Below are positions 17,678 to 26,520 of a DNA stretch of 64,000 nt, piece after piece. How positions within the stretch are numbered: position 1 is the stretch's first letter; every line of letters begins with the position of its first letter. A program made the translations under genes and the position numbers. The notes under the pieces are model-generated. The model saw only the letters and a program-made list of their open reading frames with translations, searched no databases and was not told the DNA's origin. Origin of the DNA: Rhodoferax sp. TS-BS-61-7 (GTDB taxonomy: Bacteria; Pseudomonadota; Gammaproteobacteria; Burkholderiales; Burkholderiaceae_C); assembly GCF_002943465.1 (NCBI RefSeq), contig NZ_PTQY01000005.1, positions 186,001 to 250,000 of the forward strand, written 5' to 3'.

Positions 17678-18573
17678 GGTCATCCCCCCGCCCCAACACC
17701 TTGGCGGGTATTGGCTTGGCCGTGTTGGCCATGGCCTGTTTTGCGGTCTTGGATACCACCACCAAATGGGTGTCGCTGGGTGTGCCGCTGATGATGGCGA
17801 TTGGGTTTCGCTACCTGTTCCAGGCCGTGGCCACCACGGTGGCGGTGTACCCCCAGCGTGGGCGGGCGCTGTTGCATACCCGGCACCTGGGCTTGCATAT
17901 TGCGCGCGGAGTCTTGTTGCTCACCACCAGCCTGCTGGCCTTTCTCAGCCTCAAACACATGCCGGTGGGCGAGTTCACGGCGATTGTGCTGATCACCCCC
18001 CTGGTGGTCACGCTGCTGGCGGCGCGCATGTTGCGCGAAACCGTGTCGCCGCTGCGCAAGCTGCTGGTGGCCGGTGGTTTCATCGGTACCTTGACCATCG
18101 TGCGCCCGGGCGGGCAAGACTTTACTTGGGCCTTGCTGTTCCCGGTGGGCGTGGTGGTGGCAAATGCGGGGTTTCAGCTGCTCACCAGCCGCATGGCGCG
18201 CACCGAAGACCCCATGACCATGCAGTTCTACACCGGCTGGGTGGGCGCGTTGTTGCCGGCCTTGGCCTTGCCCTGGGTGTGGGTCGAGATCACGGCACCT
18301 GCGGTGTGGGGCGGCTTGTTATTGATGGGCGTGATGGGCACGGTCGGCCACTTCCTGTTCATCCTGGCCTTCAAGCGCGCGCCAGCGGCCACCCTCATGC
18401 CCTATATGTATGCGCAGATCGGTTTTGCCATGCTGGGCGGCTGGTTGCTGTTCTCGCATGTGCCCGACCACTGGTCACTGGCGGGCATGGGCCTGATTGC
18501 GGTGTGTGGTGCTGCGGGCGCCTTGCTCACGGCGCACGAAAGCCGCGCATCGGCGGAGCCGCCGGAGCACTGA
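17674..18573 (+). CDS. DMT-superfamily (EamA) transporter
   Basis: This is a roughly 299-residue inner-membrane protein with ten hydrophobic segments in two EamA repeats, the fold of drug/metabolite exporters and permeases. The substrate is unknown. The frame can start at TTG 17674, overlapping the ffh stop by four bases, or at nearby in-frame GTG/TTG codons; no ATG precedes the first membrane helix, so the start is uncertain. The conserved second-repeat region is MGTVGHFLFILAFKRAPA. A second, only distantly related EamA protein is at 33278. Confidence 0.88.
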   Translation: MRSSPRPNTLAGIGLAVLAMACFAVLDTTTKWVSLGVPLMMAIGFRYLFQAVATTVAVYPQRGRALLHTRHLGLHIARGVLLLTTSLLAFLSLKHMPVGEFTAIVLITPLVVTLLAARMLRETVSPLRKLLVAGGFIGTLTIVRPGGQDFTWALLFPVGVVVANAGFQLLTSRMARTEDPMTMQFYTGWVGALLPALALPWVWVEITAPAVWGGLLLMGVMGTVGHFLFILAFKRAPAATLMPYMYAQIGFAMLGGWLLFSHVPDHWSLAGMGLIAVCGAAGALLTAHESRASAEPPEH

Positions 18574-18589
18574 CTTTGGATGAAATCAG

Positions 18590-18640
18590 CCTCTAGCCCT
18601 TACCGGTATTGCGCAAGCAGCTCCTGAAATAATAGCAATT
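18590..18640 (+). repeat. Dispersed short repeat, copy B
   Basis: It lies between the convergent DMT transporter and miaB. Blocks seen: CCTCTAGCCCTTACCGG, TATTGCGCAAGCAGCTCCTG and AATAATAGCAATT. The left arm of the AT-rich core is of the GCTCCT subtype. Confidence 0.8.
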
Positions 18641-18673
18641 GAGGGCGCTGCTGGCGCGTCAAGTCGTGCAGGC

Positions 18674-20014
18674 TTAGGCGCCCACCAGCTCCTGCGTCAG
18701 CACCTCGCCGCGCAGCGTGTAGCTGCGGGTCTCGGTGATGGTCACATCCACCAGCTGGCCCACCAGGCGTGGCTGGCCAGCAAAGTTCACCACACGGTTG
18801 CACTCGGTGCGGCCCATCAGTTCGCCGTTGTCACGCTTGCTGGCGCCTTCCACCAGAATGCGCTGTACCGTGCCGAGGCGCTGGTTGCTGATGGTGGCGA
18901 TGTTGGCGTTGATCGCCGCCTGTAGCTCCTGCAAACGCGCCAGCTTCACCTCGTGCGGGGTCTCGTCATGCAGATTGGCCGCGGGCGTGCCGGGGCGGGG
19001 GCTGAAGATGAAGCTGAAGGAGTTGTCAAAGCCGATGTCGGCAATCAGCTTCATCATCTTGGCAAAGTCGTCGTCGGTCTCGCCGGGGAAGCCGACGATG
19101 AAGTCCGAGCTGATCGACATGTCGGGGCGGATGGCGCGCAGCTTGCGGATGGTGCTTTTGTATTCCATGGCGGTGTAGCCGCGCTTCATGGCCATCAGAA
19201 TCTTGTCGCTACCGTGCTGCACGGGCAGGTGCAGGTGACTCACCAGCTTGGGTAACTTGTCGTAGGCCGCAATCAGGCTGGGCGTGAACTCGTTGGGGTG
19301 GCTGGTGGTGTAGCGGATGCGCTCGATGCCGGGAATGTCGCTCACGTATTCCAGCAGCGTTGCAAAGTCGGCCATCTCGTTGGTGCCGCCCATGGTGTGG
19401 CGCCAGGCGTTCACGTTCTGGCCCAGCAGGTTCACCTCCTTCACGCCCTGGTCGGCCAGGCCGGCAATCTCCACCAGCACGTCTTCAAACGGGCGGTTCA
19501 CTTCCTCGCCACGCGTGTAGGGCACCACGCAATAACTGCAGTACTTGGAGCAGCCTTCCATGATGCTCACAAACGCGCTGGCACCGTCCAGCTTGGCGGG
19601 AGGCAGGTGGTCGAACTTTTCAATCTCGGGGAAGCTGATGTCTACCTGCGGTTTGTCCAGCGCCTTGCGGGCGTTGAGCAGCTCGGGCAGGCGGTGCAGG
19701 GTTTGCGGGCCAAACACCACGTCTACATAGGGCGCGCGCTTGATAATCTCTGCGCCCTCTTGGCTGGCCACACAGCCACCCACACCAATCTGCACGCCTT
19801 TTTTCTTCAAGTGTTTGATGCGGCCCAGGTCGGAAAACACCTTCTCCTGCGCCTTTTCACGCACCGAGCAGGTGTTGAACAAAATCAGGTCCGCCTCGTC
19901 CACGTTTTGTGTGGGCTCGTAACCCTGGGCTGCGCCCAGCACGTCCACCATCTTGTCCGAGTCGTACTCGTTCATCTGGCAACCAAAGGTTTTGATAAAG
20001 ACTTTTTTGGACAT
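18674..20014 (-). CDS. miaB: tRNA-2-methylthio-N6-dimethylallyladenosine synthase
   Basis: This 446-residue radical-SAM methylthiotransferase acts on i6A37 of tRNAs reading UNN codons. The N-terminal UPF0004 domain supplies cysteines for a second Fe-S cluster ([29 protein letters not shown]). The radical-SAM motif is [16 protein letters not shown], and a TRAM RNA-binding domain ends the protein. Length and start ([15 protein letters not shown]) match MiaB rather than RimO. It stands alone, flanked on both sides by copies of the dispersed repeat. Confidence 0.97.
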   Translation of the reverse strand: MSKKVFIKTFGCQMNEYDSDKMVDVLGAAQGYEPTQNVDEADLILFNTCSVREKAQEKVFSDLGRIKHLKKKGVQIGVGGCVASQEGAEIIKRAPYVDVVFGPQTLHRLPELLNARKALDKPQVDISFPEIEKFDHLPPAKLDGASAFVSIMEGCSKYCSYCVVPYTRGEEVNRPFEDVLVEIAGLADQGVKEVNLLGQNVNAWRHTMGGTNEMADFATLLEYVSDIPGIERIRYTTSHPNEFTPSLIAAYDKLPKLVSHLHLPVQHGSDKILMAMKRGYTAMEYKSTIRKLRAIRPDMSISSDFIVGFPGETDDDFAKMMKLIADIGFDNSFSFIFSPRPGTPAANLHDETPHEVKLARLQELQAAINANIATISNQRLGTVQRILVEGASKRDNGELMGRTECNRVVNFAGQPRLVGQLVDVTITETRSYTLRGEVLTQELVGA

Positions 20015-20031
20015 GATGTATCCCGAAGAAA

Positions 20032-20079
20032 TGCTATGAATAAAGGAGCTTCTCGCGCAGTACTGGCGAGGGCTAAAGG
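20032..20079 (-). repeat. Dispersed short repeat, copy C
   Basis: On the minus strand it reads CCTTTAGCCCTCGCCAG, TACTGCGCGAGAAGCTCC and TTTATTCATAGCA. It is preceded (minus strand) by AGCCAAATCGG, an extension shared with copy G at 38677. It lies just upstream of miaB, within about 20 bases of the start codon, so it occupies the position of the miaB leader. Confidence 0.75.
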
Positions 20080-20110
20080 CCGATTTGGCTTGAAAGTAGC
20101 GCGGTGGCGC

Positions 20111-20506
20111 TTACTGCGTGGAGTAGGCCGGCGCGGTGGGCATGAGTTTGGCTTCCACCTCGGTCAGCACCCACACTTCATGCAACATGCCTTGCGGCTC
20201 CAGCAGGTAGACCACGGGCAGGGTCAGGCCTACCATGGCGGACGACATAGCCAGCATGCCATTGGCGCCGCGGATGCGGGCACCGGGCGAGAGGCGCGCT
20301 ACCTTGTTGTTCAGCAGCACCTCGGGCGGTGCCAGTACCTGCAGCGTGCCGCGCAAGGATTTGGGCGGGAAGGACCGTACCGCCACCACTGCCGTGCCGG
20401 TGCTGTCGGTCAGCTGTTGGGTGGTGGGGCTGGTTTGCGCCATGCCGCCCAGAGGCAGGGCGGCCAGCAGAGAGAGTGCGCTCAGGGCGCGAATGCAGCG
20501 GTTCAT
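20111..20506 (-). CDS. Exported protein of unknown function
   Basis: This 131-residue protein has a clear Sec signal peptide (MNRCIRALSALSLLAALPLGGMA, cleavage likely after AQ near residue 24). The mature part contains hydrophobic beta-like segments and the phrase LLNNKVARLSPGARIRGANGML, with no cysteines and no recognised domain. It looks like the conserved hypothetical proteins often found near miaB in Comamonadaceae, but I cannot name a function. The gene stands between copy C of the repeat and the HAMP-receptor gene, same strand. Confidence 0.8.
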   Translation of the reverse strand: MNRCIRALSALSLLAALPLGGMAQTSPTTQQLTDSTGTAVVAVRSFPPKSLRGTLQVLAPPEVLLNNKVARLSPGARIRGANGMLAMSSAMVGLTLPVVYLLEPQGMLHEVWVLTEVEAKLMPTAPAYSTQ

Positions 20507-20559
20507 GGTGTGTATCCAGAGGCTGTGGAGGAAGGCGCCGATTTTACCGGCCTTGCTGT

Positions 20560-21498
20560 TCAGCGGGGCTTTTTAAGGCGCTGCAGCATCAATTCTTGCG
20601 CAATGCGCATGCGCTCCACGGCCGCAGACAAGTTTTTGAACTCTTGAACTTTGATACTGGCGACGGGCTTGGCGGACTCTCCGCGGCTGAGTGCGTCGAC
20701 CATTTCTGTCAACGTCTGAATAGGCTCAGACACACTTTTGGGCAGGCTGATCAAGAGATAGACGCCAATGGCAATACCAATCAACACGGTGGCCATCACG
20801 CCATAGATCATCTTGTTAAAACCCTCATTGGTCACGGTGGTCAGTGCCAATGTGGCCTGGCTCTTTTGGGCAAAGGTTTCTGCCACGCCTTTGATCAGGT
20901 CCGCGGAAAAGCGATCCTTGCCAGCCTTGATGAGGTCGTTGGCCTCATCGGGCATCAGCATGCGTGTATTCGACACAGGCGGTGTTACCTCTTTGGTTTT
21001 GGCACCTTTGCTGTTGGCCGCAACTTCTGCTGCCAATGCTTGCGCTTGTGCTGTTTCTTGTTGAATTTTGTCGGCCCGGGCATTTACTTCGGCAAACACT
21101 TTGGTCATTTCTGCTGCGTAGAACGCACTGGCACCGGTCCATTTTTCGACCTGGGTCACATCATCCCCGTTCAGGGCGCTGTCCGTATTCGCGCGCATGC
21201 GGCTCAGCAACGTGCTTATTTTTTCCATCGTGCCTGTCCACTCTTTTTGGTACTGCGCGCGCTTCTCAGGGTTGTCGACGTAAATAAAGTACTCTTTTTC
21301 GTATCGGCGAATCTGCTGCGCCAAGGTAGACAGTTCAGCCAAGCCAACCTGTGCAACGGTATTTTTTCGAGCCACCTCGACGACTTCCCGCTCGGTGTAG
21401 CGTCCCATGGTCAGCACACCGACTGCCTGCAGTACAAAAAACGCAATGATGGCTACGAGGCCGATCATCAGATTGCGGTTGATAGAGATGGTTTTCAT
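20560..21498 (-). CDS. HAMP-domain membrane receptor lacking a methyl-accepting output domain
   Basis: This is a 312-residue protein. An N-terminal transmembrane helix (LMIGLVAIIAFFVLQAVGVL) is followed by a periplasmic helical sensor region (about residues 32-225) like those of methyl-accepting chemotaxis proteins, a second transmembrane helix (VMATVLIGIAIGVYLLI) and a HAMP domain (about residues 250-300, SVSEPIQTLTEMVDALSRGE). It stops there, with no MA signalling, kinase or GGDEF domain. The downstream DNA shows no continuing frame that would suggest a simple frameshift. It lies three bases after a small gene that is probably its partner. Confidence 0.82.
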   Translation of the reverse strand: MKTISINRNLMIGLVAIIAFFVLQAVGVLTMGRYTEREVVEVARKNTVAQVGLAELSTLAQQIRRYEKEYFIYVDNPEKRAQYQKEWTGTMEKISTLLSRMRANTDSALNGDDVTQVEKWTGASAFYAAEMTKVFAEVNARADKIQQETAQAQALAAEVAANSKGAKTKEVTPPVSNTRMLMPDEANDLIKAGKDRFSADLIKGVAETFAQKSQATLALTTVTNEGFNKMIYGVMATVLIGIAIGVYLLISLPKSVSEPIQTLTEMVDALSRGESAKPVASIKVQEFKNLSAAVERMRIAQELMLQRLKKPR

Positions 21499-21501
21499 GG
21501 G

Positions 21502-21771
21502 TTACTTCTTTTGTTGGGTGTTGGCGAGTGTTTTGTGACCACATTGCTCCAAGACAGCTTGGCGAATGCGCTCACTGGGCAAGCCGGCTGGCAATTGTTG
21601 GAGCAGGTTGATCAAAAAGGAGCGCAGGTGAACTTCTTCGCTGGCCTGTAGCAAGCTGTCTCCTGTGGTTGTGGCTTCCATGGCATCGTCCACAACGAAC
21701 TGAGCGGCTACACCAAGGTACTCAACAAGGACTGCTGTGGCTGTTGCTGCCACTTGTTCGGGATTCCACAC
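21502..21771 (-). CDS. Small soluble protein of unknown function, partner of the HAMP receptor
   Basis: This is an 89-residue acidic/helical protein starting with GTG at 21771. The sequence YLGVAAQFVVDDAMEATTTG has a faint resemblance to DUF8082-type helical domains found attached to bacterial signalling proteins; I treat this as unproven. It is separated by three bases from the HAMP receptor, so the two form a two-gene operon. The ribosome site is weak, and an internal GTG could be the true start. Confidence 0.6.
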   Translation of the reverse strand: MWNPEQVAATATAVLVEYLGVAAQFVVDDAMEATTTGDSLLQASEEVHLRSFLINLLQQLPAGLPSERIRQAVLEQCGHKTLANTQQKK

Positions 21772-21885
21772 CTGAGATCTACTTTCATTTAGGCCTAAAA
21801 GAGGCTAACGTTGCGTTATGGCATCGTTTTCAGGAGTTGTATGTCTGGGGCTGCGACGGCCTGGTACGGGCCGGTCGCCAGAATG

Positions 21886-21922
21886 AAAAAACCCGTAATT
21901 GTGTGAACAATTACGGGTTTTT
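21886..21922. terminator. Bidirectional terminator beside tRNA-Met
   Basis: Arms AAACCCGTAATTGT and ACAATTACGGGTTT form a perfect 14-bp stem with a 4-nt loop, flanked by A-runs on the left and T-runs on the right, so it works in both directions. It is placed to end the tRNA-Met transcript on the minus strand. Confidence 0.9.
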
Positions 21923-21926
21923 AATT

Positions 21927-22003
21927 TGGTGGTCGTAGGTGGATTTGAACCACCGACATCAGCATTATGAATGCTGCGCTCTAACCAACTGAGCTATACG
22001 ACC
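21927..22003 (-). tRNA. tRNA-Met (anticodon CAU)
   Basis: The minus strand folds as a 77-nt tRNA with acceptor GGTCGTA/TACGACC, D-arm AGCTCAGTTGGTTAGAGC, anticodon arm GCAGCATTCATAATGCTG with loop anticodon CAT, T-arm GGTGGTTCAAATCCACC, and encoded 3' ACCA. The fully paired first base pair (G-C) and sequence context indicate the elongator, not the initiator. A CAU anticodon could in principle be lysidine-modified tRNA-Ile, but the body looks like elongator Met. Confidence 0.93.
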
Positions 22004-22028
22004 GAAGCCCAGAATTATAGACCAAAAA

Positions 22029-22808
22029 TTATTGGTGGGTAAATTGGGCTGCGCGCTTGTTTACGAAGGCGTCCATGCCTTCCTTCTGGTCGGCGGTGGC
22101 AAACAGCGCGTGGAACAGGCGGCGTTCAAACACAATCCCGTCGGCCAACGTGCCTTCAAATGCCCGGTTCACAGCCTCTTTGGCCGCCATCGTGGCGATT
22201 TGCGAGAAGGCACAAATCTGCAGCGCGGCGCCCAGGGCTTCGTCTTGCAGTTTGTCCAGCGGCACCACACGGCTCACCAGCCCGGCGCGCTCGGCTTCCG
22301 CCGCGTCCATCATGCGGCCGGTCAGCGCCAGGTCCATGGCCTTGGCTTTGCCCACGGCGCGGGGCAGGCGCTGCGTACCACCGGCGCCAGGGATGATGCC
22401 CAGCTTGATTTCGGGTTGGCCGAACTTGGCGTTGTCGGCGGCGATGATGAAGTCACACATCATGGCCAGTTCACAACCGCCGCCCAGGGCGAAGCCGCTG
22501 ACTGCGGCAATCACCGGCTTGCGCACGCTGCGGATGGTTTCCCAGTTGCGGGTGATGAAGTCGCCCTTGTAGGCATCGGCAAAGCTGAACTTGGCCATCA
22601 CGGTGATGTCGGCGCCCGCAGCAAAGGCCTTTTCGCTGCCGGTGAGCACGATGCAGCCAATCGCCGGGTCGGCGTCAAAACCCTTGAGCGCGGCGCCCAG
22701 CTCGTCCATGAGCTGGTCGTTCAGCGCGTTCAGCGCCTTGGGGCGGTTCAGCGTGATGACGGCAACCTTGTCGCCTTCGATACGGGTGGTGATGCATTCG
22801 TAGCTCAT
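22029..22808 (-). CDS. Enoyl-CoA hydratase (crotonase family)
   Basis: This 259-residue protein hydrates trans-2-enoyl-CoA in beta-oxidation-type pathways. The oxyanion-hole motifs FAAGADI and [15 protein letters not shown] are present. Both catalytic glutamates of mitochondrial-type hydratase are visible: one in GGGCELAM and the second in [19 protein letters not shown]. The start ATG 22808 has a GGAG site. It is divergent from a second crotonase at 22862, with 53 bases between them, suggesting a shared control region. Confidence 0.94.
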   Translation of the reverse strand: MSYECITTRIEGDKVAVITLNRPKALNALNDQLMDELGAALKGFDADPAIGCIVLTGSEKAFAAGADITVMAKFSFADAYKGDFITRNWETIRSVRKPVIAAVSGFALGGGCELAMMCDFIIAADNAKFGQPEIKLGIIPGAGGTQRLPRAVGKAKAMDLALTGRMMDAAEAERAGLVSRVVPLDKLQDEALGAALQICAFSQIATMAAKEAVNRAFEGTLADGIVFERRLFHALFATADQKEGMDAFVNKRAAQFTHQ

Positions 22809-22861
22809 GATGGGGTCTCCAGATTTTTGCGTCTTGGCACTATAGCGAAGAGGGTTTGCAC

Positions 22862-23680
22862 ATGACTGACACCGGTACGACTTCCTCCCAGGAAGCTTTG
22901 GTTCTTTACGCCGAGCACGGCGGCGTGGCCATGCTCACGCTGAACCGCCCGGCCGCGCTCAACGCCTTCACCCGCGAGATGCACCACGCGCTGTGGGCCA
23001 CGCTGGACCGGGCGGAGGCCAATCCTGCCATCCGCGCTGTGGTGCTGACGGGCGCAGGGCGTGGCTTCTGCGCGGGGGCGGACCTCAATACCGGCGAGCT
23101 GGGGCCAGACGCCCATCCGGCCGGGCGGCCCGATCCTGGGGTGAGCATCGAGCAGGCTTTCAACCCCACCACCCGCCGCCTGCAGGCGCTGCGCATGCCT
23201 ACAGTGGTGGCGGTGAATGGCGTGGCGGCCGGGGCTGGCATGTCGTTCGCGCTGGCCTGCGACGTTGCCATTGCGGCACCCGGCGCCAGCTTCATCCAGG
23301 CCTTTAGCAAGATTGGCCTGATTCCCGATGCGGGCAGCACCTGGTTTTTGCCGCAGCGCCTGGGCATGCCACGCGCGCTGGCGCTGGCCATGACGGGCGA
23401 CAAGCTGATGGCCGCGCAGGCCAAAGAATGGGGGCTGATTTGGGAGGTGGCCGACGACTGTGTGGCCGCGGCTCTGGAGATGGCGCAGCGCCTGGCCGCC
23501 ATGCCCACGCAGGCGCTGGTAGCGACGCGGCATTTGCTGCGGGACGGCACCGCGCGCACGTTGAACCAGCAGTTGGATGCCGAGCGCGATGCGCAAAGTG
23601 CCATGGGGCGGACCGATGATTATGTGGAGGGGGTACGCGCTTTCCGCGAGAAACGGCTTCCCAAGTTCACGGGGAGCTAG
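22862..23680 (+). CDS. Enoyl-CoA hydratase/isomerase, PaaG-like
   Basis: This 272-residue crotonase-fold enzyme has the oxyanion motif [12 protein letters not shown] and the loop [16 protein letters not shown], where the first catalytic glutamate of hydratases is missing, as in PaaG (1,2-epoxyphenylacetyl-CoA isomerase) and related isomerases. The active-site Asp of PaaG would be the one in [15 protein letters not shown]. The pathway is uncertain because no other paa genes are nearby. ATG 22862 is chosen over an upstream non-ATG frame extension. Confidence 0.88.
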   Translation: MTDTGTTSSQEALVLYAEHGGVAMLTLNRPAALNAFTREMHHALWATLDRAEANPAIRAVVLTGAGRGFCAGADLNTGELGPDAHPAGRPDPGVSIEQAFNPTTRRLQALRMPTVVAVNGVAAGAGMSFALACDVAIAAPGASFIQAFSKIGLIPDAGSTWFLPQRLGMPRALALAMTGDKLMAAQAKEWGLIWEVADDCVAAALEMAQRLAAMPTQALVATRHLLRDGTARTLNQQLDAERDAQSAMGRTDDYVEGVRAFREKRLPKFTGS

Positions 23681-23705
23681 CCGCGTCTTGCCTGCATGGT
23701 TGGTG

Positions 23706-23783
23706 CGCCGAAGCGGGTGGGGCCGGGGCCCTCATACTGTCCTGCTGGCCAGAAATCGGGCCCCGGCCCCACCCGCTTCGGCG
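23706..23783. repeat. Perfect 26-bp inverted repeat between convergent genes
   Basis: Left arm 23706-23731 (starts CGCCGAAGCGGGTGG) and right arm 23758-23783 (ends CCACCCGCTTCGGCG) are exact reverse complements over 26 bp, separated by a 26-nt loop. The arms are almost entirely G+C and no T-run follows, so this is not a standard rho-independent terminator, though it sits where one would be expected, between the convergent crotonase and M61 peptidase genes. Confidence 0.9.
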
Positions 23784-23805
23784 TGCGGTGCGTGTCGGTT
23801 GTCGT

Positions 23806-25662
23806 TCAGGCAATACCGGAGGCGCCGTCCAGCCACTTGCCGACTGCTACCGTGTCGCGGATGGACAGGCGCACAGCGGTGCTTGGGGCGGGCATGGTCA
23901 GTGTCAAGCTCATCAATCGCTTGTCGCGTGACACCAGTGCGCTGACCTTCTTGGCTTTGCCGGTGTACAGCGTCAAATCGTCCAGCGCCTGCATGCGCCA
24001 GGGCTCGCCTTCGGTTTGCACCGCCAGCCATTCGTCATTGGCAGCAAAACCCGCTTTCTCCGCAGCACCGCCGCGCAGCACTTGCTGGATAAACAGGCCA
24101 CCGTTTTCCTTCACGCGCAGGCCCAGTTGCTGGGCCACCTGGTCGGTCTCGCGGTTCACCTGCACGCCGTGCTGCTCCAGCAGTTCGGCCACGGGCAGCT
24201 CTTTGGTGCTGTGCACCCAGTGGGCGATGTCTTTGGCAAACGAACGGCCACCCAGCGCCTGCAGCACGGCCAGCAGGTCGGCCTCGGCCATGGGGCCGCC
24301 AGCGCAGCGCGCCCACAGGCCACGCATCACGGCGTCCAGTGTGGTTTTGCCTTCGGCGCGCAGCGTCAGGTCCAGGCACAGGCCGACCAGTGAGCCCTTG
24401 GTGTAGTAGCTCACCGTGGCGTTGGCGGTGTTTTCGTCCTGGCGGTAGTACTTCACCCAGGCGTCAAAGCTGCTTTGCGCCACGCTTTGCACCAAGCGGC
24501 CCGGCGTCTGGGCCACCTGGTTGAGGGTTTTGGTGAGCAGCTTGAGGTAGGTGGCGTTGTCGATGCGTTTGGCGCGGCGCAGCAGCAGGTCATCAAAATA
24601 GCTGGTGAAGCCCTCAAAGAACCACAGCAGCTGTGTGTAGTTCTCTTGGGTGTAGTCATACGTGGCCAGTTCGGCCGGGCGCAGGCGTTTGACGTTCCAG
24701 GTGTGGAAGTACTCGTGGCTGATCAGGCCCAGCAGCGTGGTGTAGCCCTCGGGCTGCTTGTGTGTGGTGGGGGCCAGCGTGCTGCGCGGCTGGCGTGGCA
24801 GGTCCTTGCGGTTGCAGATCAGCGCGGTAGAGTTTTTGTGCTCCAGGCCACCGTAGCCGTCGTGCACGGCATTTAGCATGAAGACGTAGTTTTTGAATGG
24901 AATCGGGCTCTGCCCCCCGTCCTGCTTGCGCGAGGCGCTCACTTTTTTGATGTCTGTGCTGACCGCATCGCCATGCCAGAAGCGCAGCTCGGCCTCGCAG
25001 ATGGCCTGGGTGTCGGCCAGCAGCTGGGCGCCGTCAAAACTGGGCGGCGCACCCGCCACTACAAAACGGTGCGGAATGCCGCAGGCCACAAAGCTGCCGC
25101 TCCAGAACGGGCCCATCTCCACCGGGCAATCCACCAAGGTGTCGTAGTTGTCGGCGCGGTACAGGCCAAAGCCGGCCTTGGTCACGCGCACCGGCTCCAG
25201 CCCGGTGGCCACGCTCCAGCCTTTGAGGGCGTCGCTGGCCGTCAGCGCCAGCGTGTGCGGGGCATCGGCTTGCCCGGCCACCTGCAGGCACAGGCTGGTG
25301 CCGTTGAAAAAGCCGCGCGTGGCGTCCAGCCAGGCAGTACGCACCGAGTTGTCGAACGCGTAGACCTCGTACTGCACCTGCAGCGGCGTGCCGGGGGTGC
25401 ATGTCACCTCCCAGGTCGCCTTGTCTTGCTGCACCACAGCCGCCCGTTTGCCGGCTTGGCGGGCCTCCAGCTTTTGCAGGTGTTTGGCAAATTCGCGCAC
25501 CAGGTAACTCCCCGGAATCCACACCGGCAGGCGCAGGGTTTGCGTGGCAGCGGGGGTGGGTACGGTCAGGGTGACCTGGAACAGGTGGGTGGCTGGGTCC
25601 AGCACCTCCACCTGGTAGTGAATGGGGGTAGCGGCTTTTCGGGGCGAGGAGGTGATTTTCAT
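23806..25662 (-). CDS. M61-family glycyl aminopeptidase-like protease with PDZ domain
   Basis: This 618-residue protein has an N-terminal beta domain (QVTLTVPTPAATQTLRLPVW), a thermolysin-like catalytic domain with zinc motif HEYFH at residues 316-320 in SHEYFHTWNVKRLRP, and a C-terminal PDZ domain (GLRVKENGGLFIQQVLRGGAAEKAG), the architecture of family M61. Relatives cleave N-terminal Gly or Ala. There is no signal peptide, so it is likely cytoplasmic. It ends close to the 26-bp inverted repeat. Confidence 0.93.
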   Translation of the reverse strand: MKITSSPRKAATPIHYQVEVLDPATHLFQVTLTVPTPAATQTLRLPVWIPGSYLVREFAKHLQKLEARQAGKRAAVVQQDKATWEVTCTPGTPLQVQYEVYAFDNSVRTAWLDATRGFFNGTSLCLQVAGQADAPHTLALTASDALKGWSVATGLEPVRVTKAGFGLYRADNYDTLVDCPVEMGPFWSGSFVACGIPHRFVVAGAPPSFDGAQLLADTQAICEAELRFWHGDAVSTDIKKVSASRKQDGGQSPIPFKNYVFMLNAVHDGYGGLEHKNSTALICNRKDLPRQPRSTLAPTTHKQPEGYTTLLGLISHEYFHTWNVKRLRPAELATYDYTQENYTQLLWFFEGFTSYFDDLLLRRAKRIDNATYLKLLTKTLNQVAQTPGRLVQSVAQSSFDAWVKYYRQDENTANATVSYYTKGSLVGLCLDLTLRAEGKTTLDAVMRGLWARCAGGPMAEADLLAVLQALGGRSFAKDIAHWVHSTKELPVAELLEQHGVQVNRETDQVAQQLGLRVKENGGLFIQQVLRGGAAEKAGFAANDEWLAVQTEGEPWRMQALDDLTLYTGKAKKVSALVSRDKRLMSLTLTMPAPSTAVRLSIRDTVAVGKWLDGASGIA

Positions 25663-25672
25663 GTCAAACAGG

Positions 25673-25718
25673 CCGCTAGCCCTTGTGGATGCTGCGCAAG
25701 CAGCTATTAAAACAGGAG
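25673..25718 (+). repeat. Dispersed short repeat, copy D
   Basis: It lies between the M61 gene start and the dsbC stop. It reads CGCTAGCCCTTGTGG, GCTGCGCAAGCAGCTATTAA and AACAGGAGTGG; the last block is degenerate relative to the ATAGCAA end of other copies. Confidence 0.75.
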
Positions 25719-25760
25719 TGGAAGGGGGCCGATCTGCGGCCCCTGGGTGCTGCGTTGGTC

Positions 25761-26492
25761 TTAGCCCTTGGCCGCAGCCAGGTGTTTCTCGATTTGCGGT
25801 GCGTCAATGGCGCCGGGCACACGGTTGCCATCCTGGAAGATCAGTGTGGGTGTGCCGTTGATGCGGTAGGTTTTGCCAAATTCCACATTGCGCGCCAGCG
25901 GGCTCACGTCACACATGGCAGCCGCGGTCGGGGCGGCCTGGTCGCGCAGCATCCAGTCTTGCCAGGCGGTGACCTTGTCCTTGGCGCACCAGATGGCCTT
26001 GGATTTTTCGGTGGAGTCTGCACCCAGGATGGGGTAGAGGAACATGTAGATGGTGACGTTGTCGACCTTCTGCAGGTCGCGCTCAAAGCGTTTGCAGTAG
26101 CCGCAGTTGGGGTCTTCAAACACCGCCACCTTGCGCTGGCCATTGCCCCGCACGATGGTGAAGGCGTCCTTGAAGGGCAGGCTGTCGAACTTGACGGCGG
26201 TGAGTTTGTTGATGCGCTCCTCGGTCAGGTTGCGCAGTTCCTTGCCTTTGGTGGAAAACAGGTTGCCCTGGAAGAGGTGGTCGCCGCTGGCGTCTGTGTA
26301 GTAGACCTCAGCACCATTCACGCGGATTTCGTAGATGCCGGGGATATTGGTCTTGCGCACCTCGTCAATCTCTTTGAGCTGCGGAATGCGTTTGCCGATG
26401 TTGGCACGGATAGCGGCCTCTTGGGCGTGCAGGTTGCTGCCCAGGGTGCAAAGGGCCAGTGCGGCGGCCAGAAGAGAGGTGGAGAGTTTCAC
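25761..26492 (-). CDS. dsbC: Thiol:disulfide interchange protein DsbC
   Basis: This 243-residue periplasmic disulfide isomerase has a signal peptide of about 23 residues (MKLSTSLLAAALALCTLGS, cleavage after HAQ), an N-terminal dimerisation domain, and a thioredoxin domain with the active site CGYC (Cys130, Cys133) in FEDPNCGYCKRF. A second cysteine pair (WCAKDK and MCDVSP) is present as in E. coli DsbC. The start codon is GTG at 26492. The UbiH-like gene ends 28 bases upstream on the same strand; they may be co-transcribed. Confidence 0.94.
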   Translation of the reverse strand: MKLSTSLLAAALALCTLGSNLHAQEAAIRANIGKRIPQLKEIDEVRKTNIPGIYEIRVNGAEVYYTDASGDHLFQGNLFSTKGKELRNLTEERINKLTAVKFDSLPFKDAFTIVRGNGQRKVAVFEDPNCGYCKRFERDLQKVDNVTIYMFLYPILGADSTEKSKAIWCAKDKVTAWQDWMLRDQAAPTAAAMCDVSPLARNVEFGKTYRINGTPTLIFQDGNRVPGAIDAPQIEKHLAAAKG

Positions 26493-26520
26493 AGCTTAGG
26501 TCTCGTGGTGAGGGAATGGA

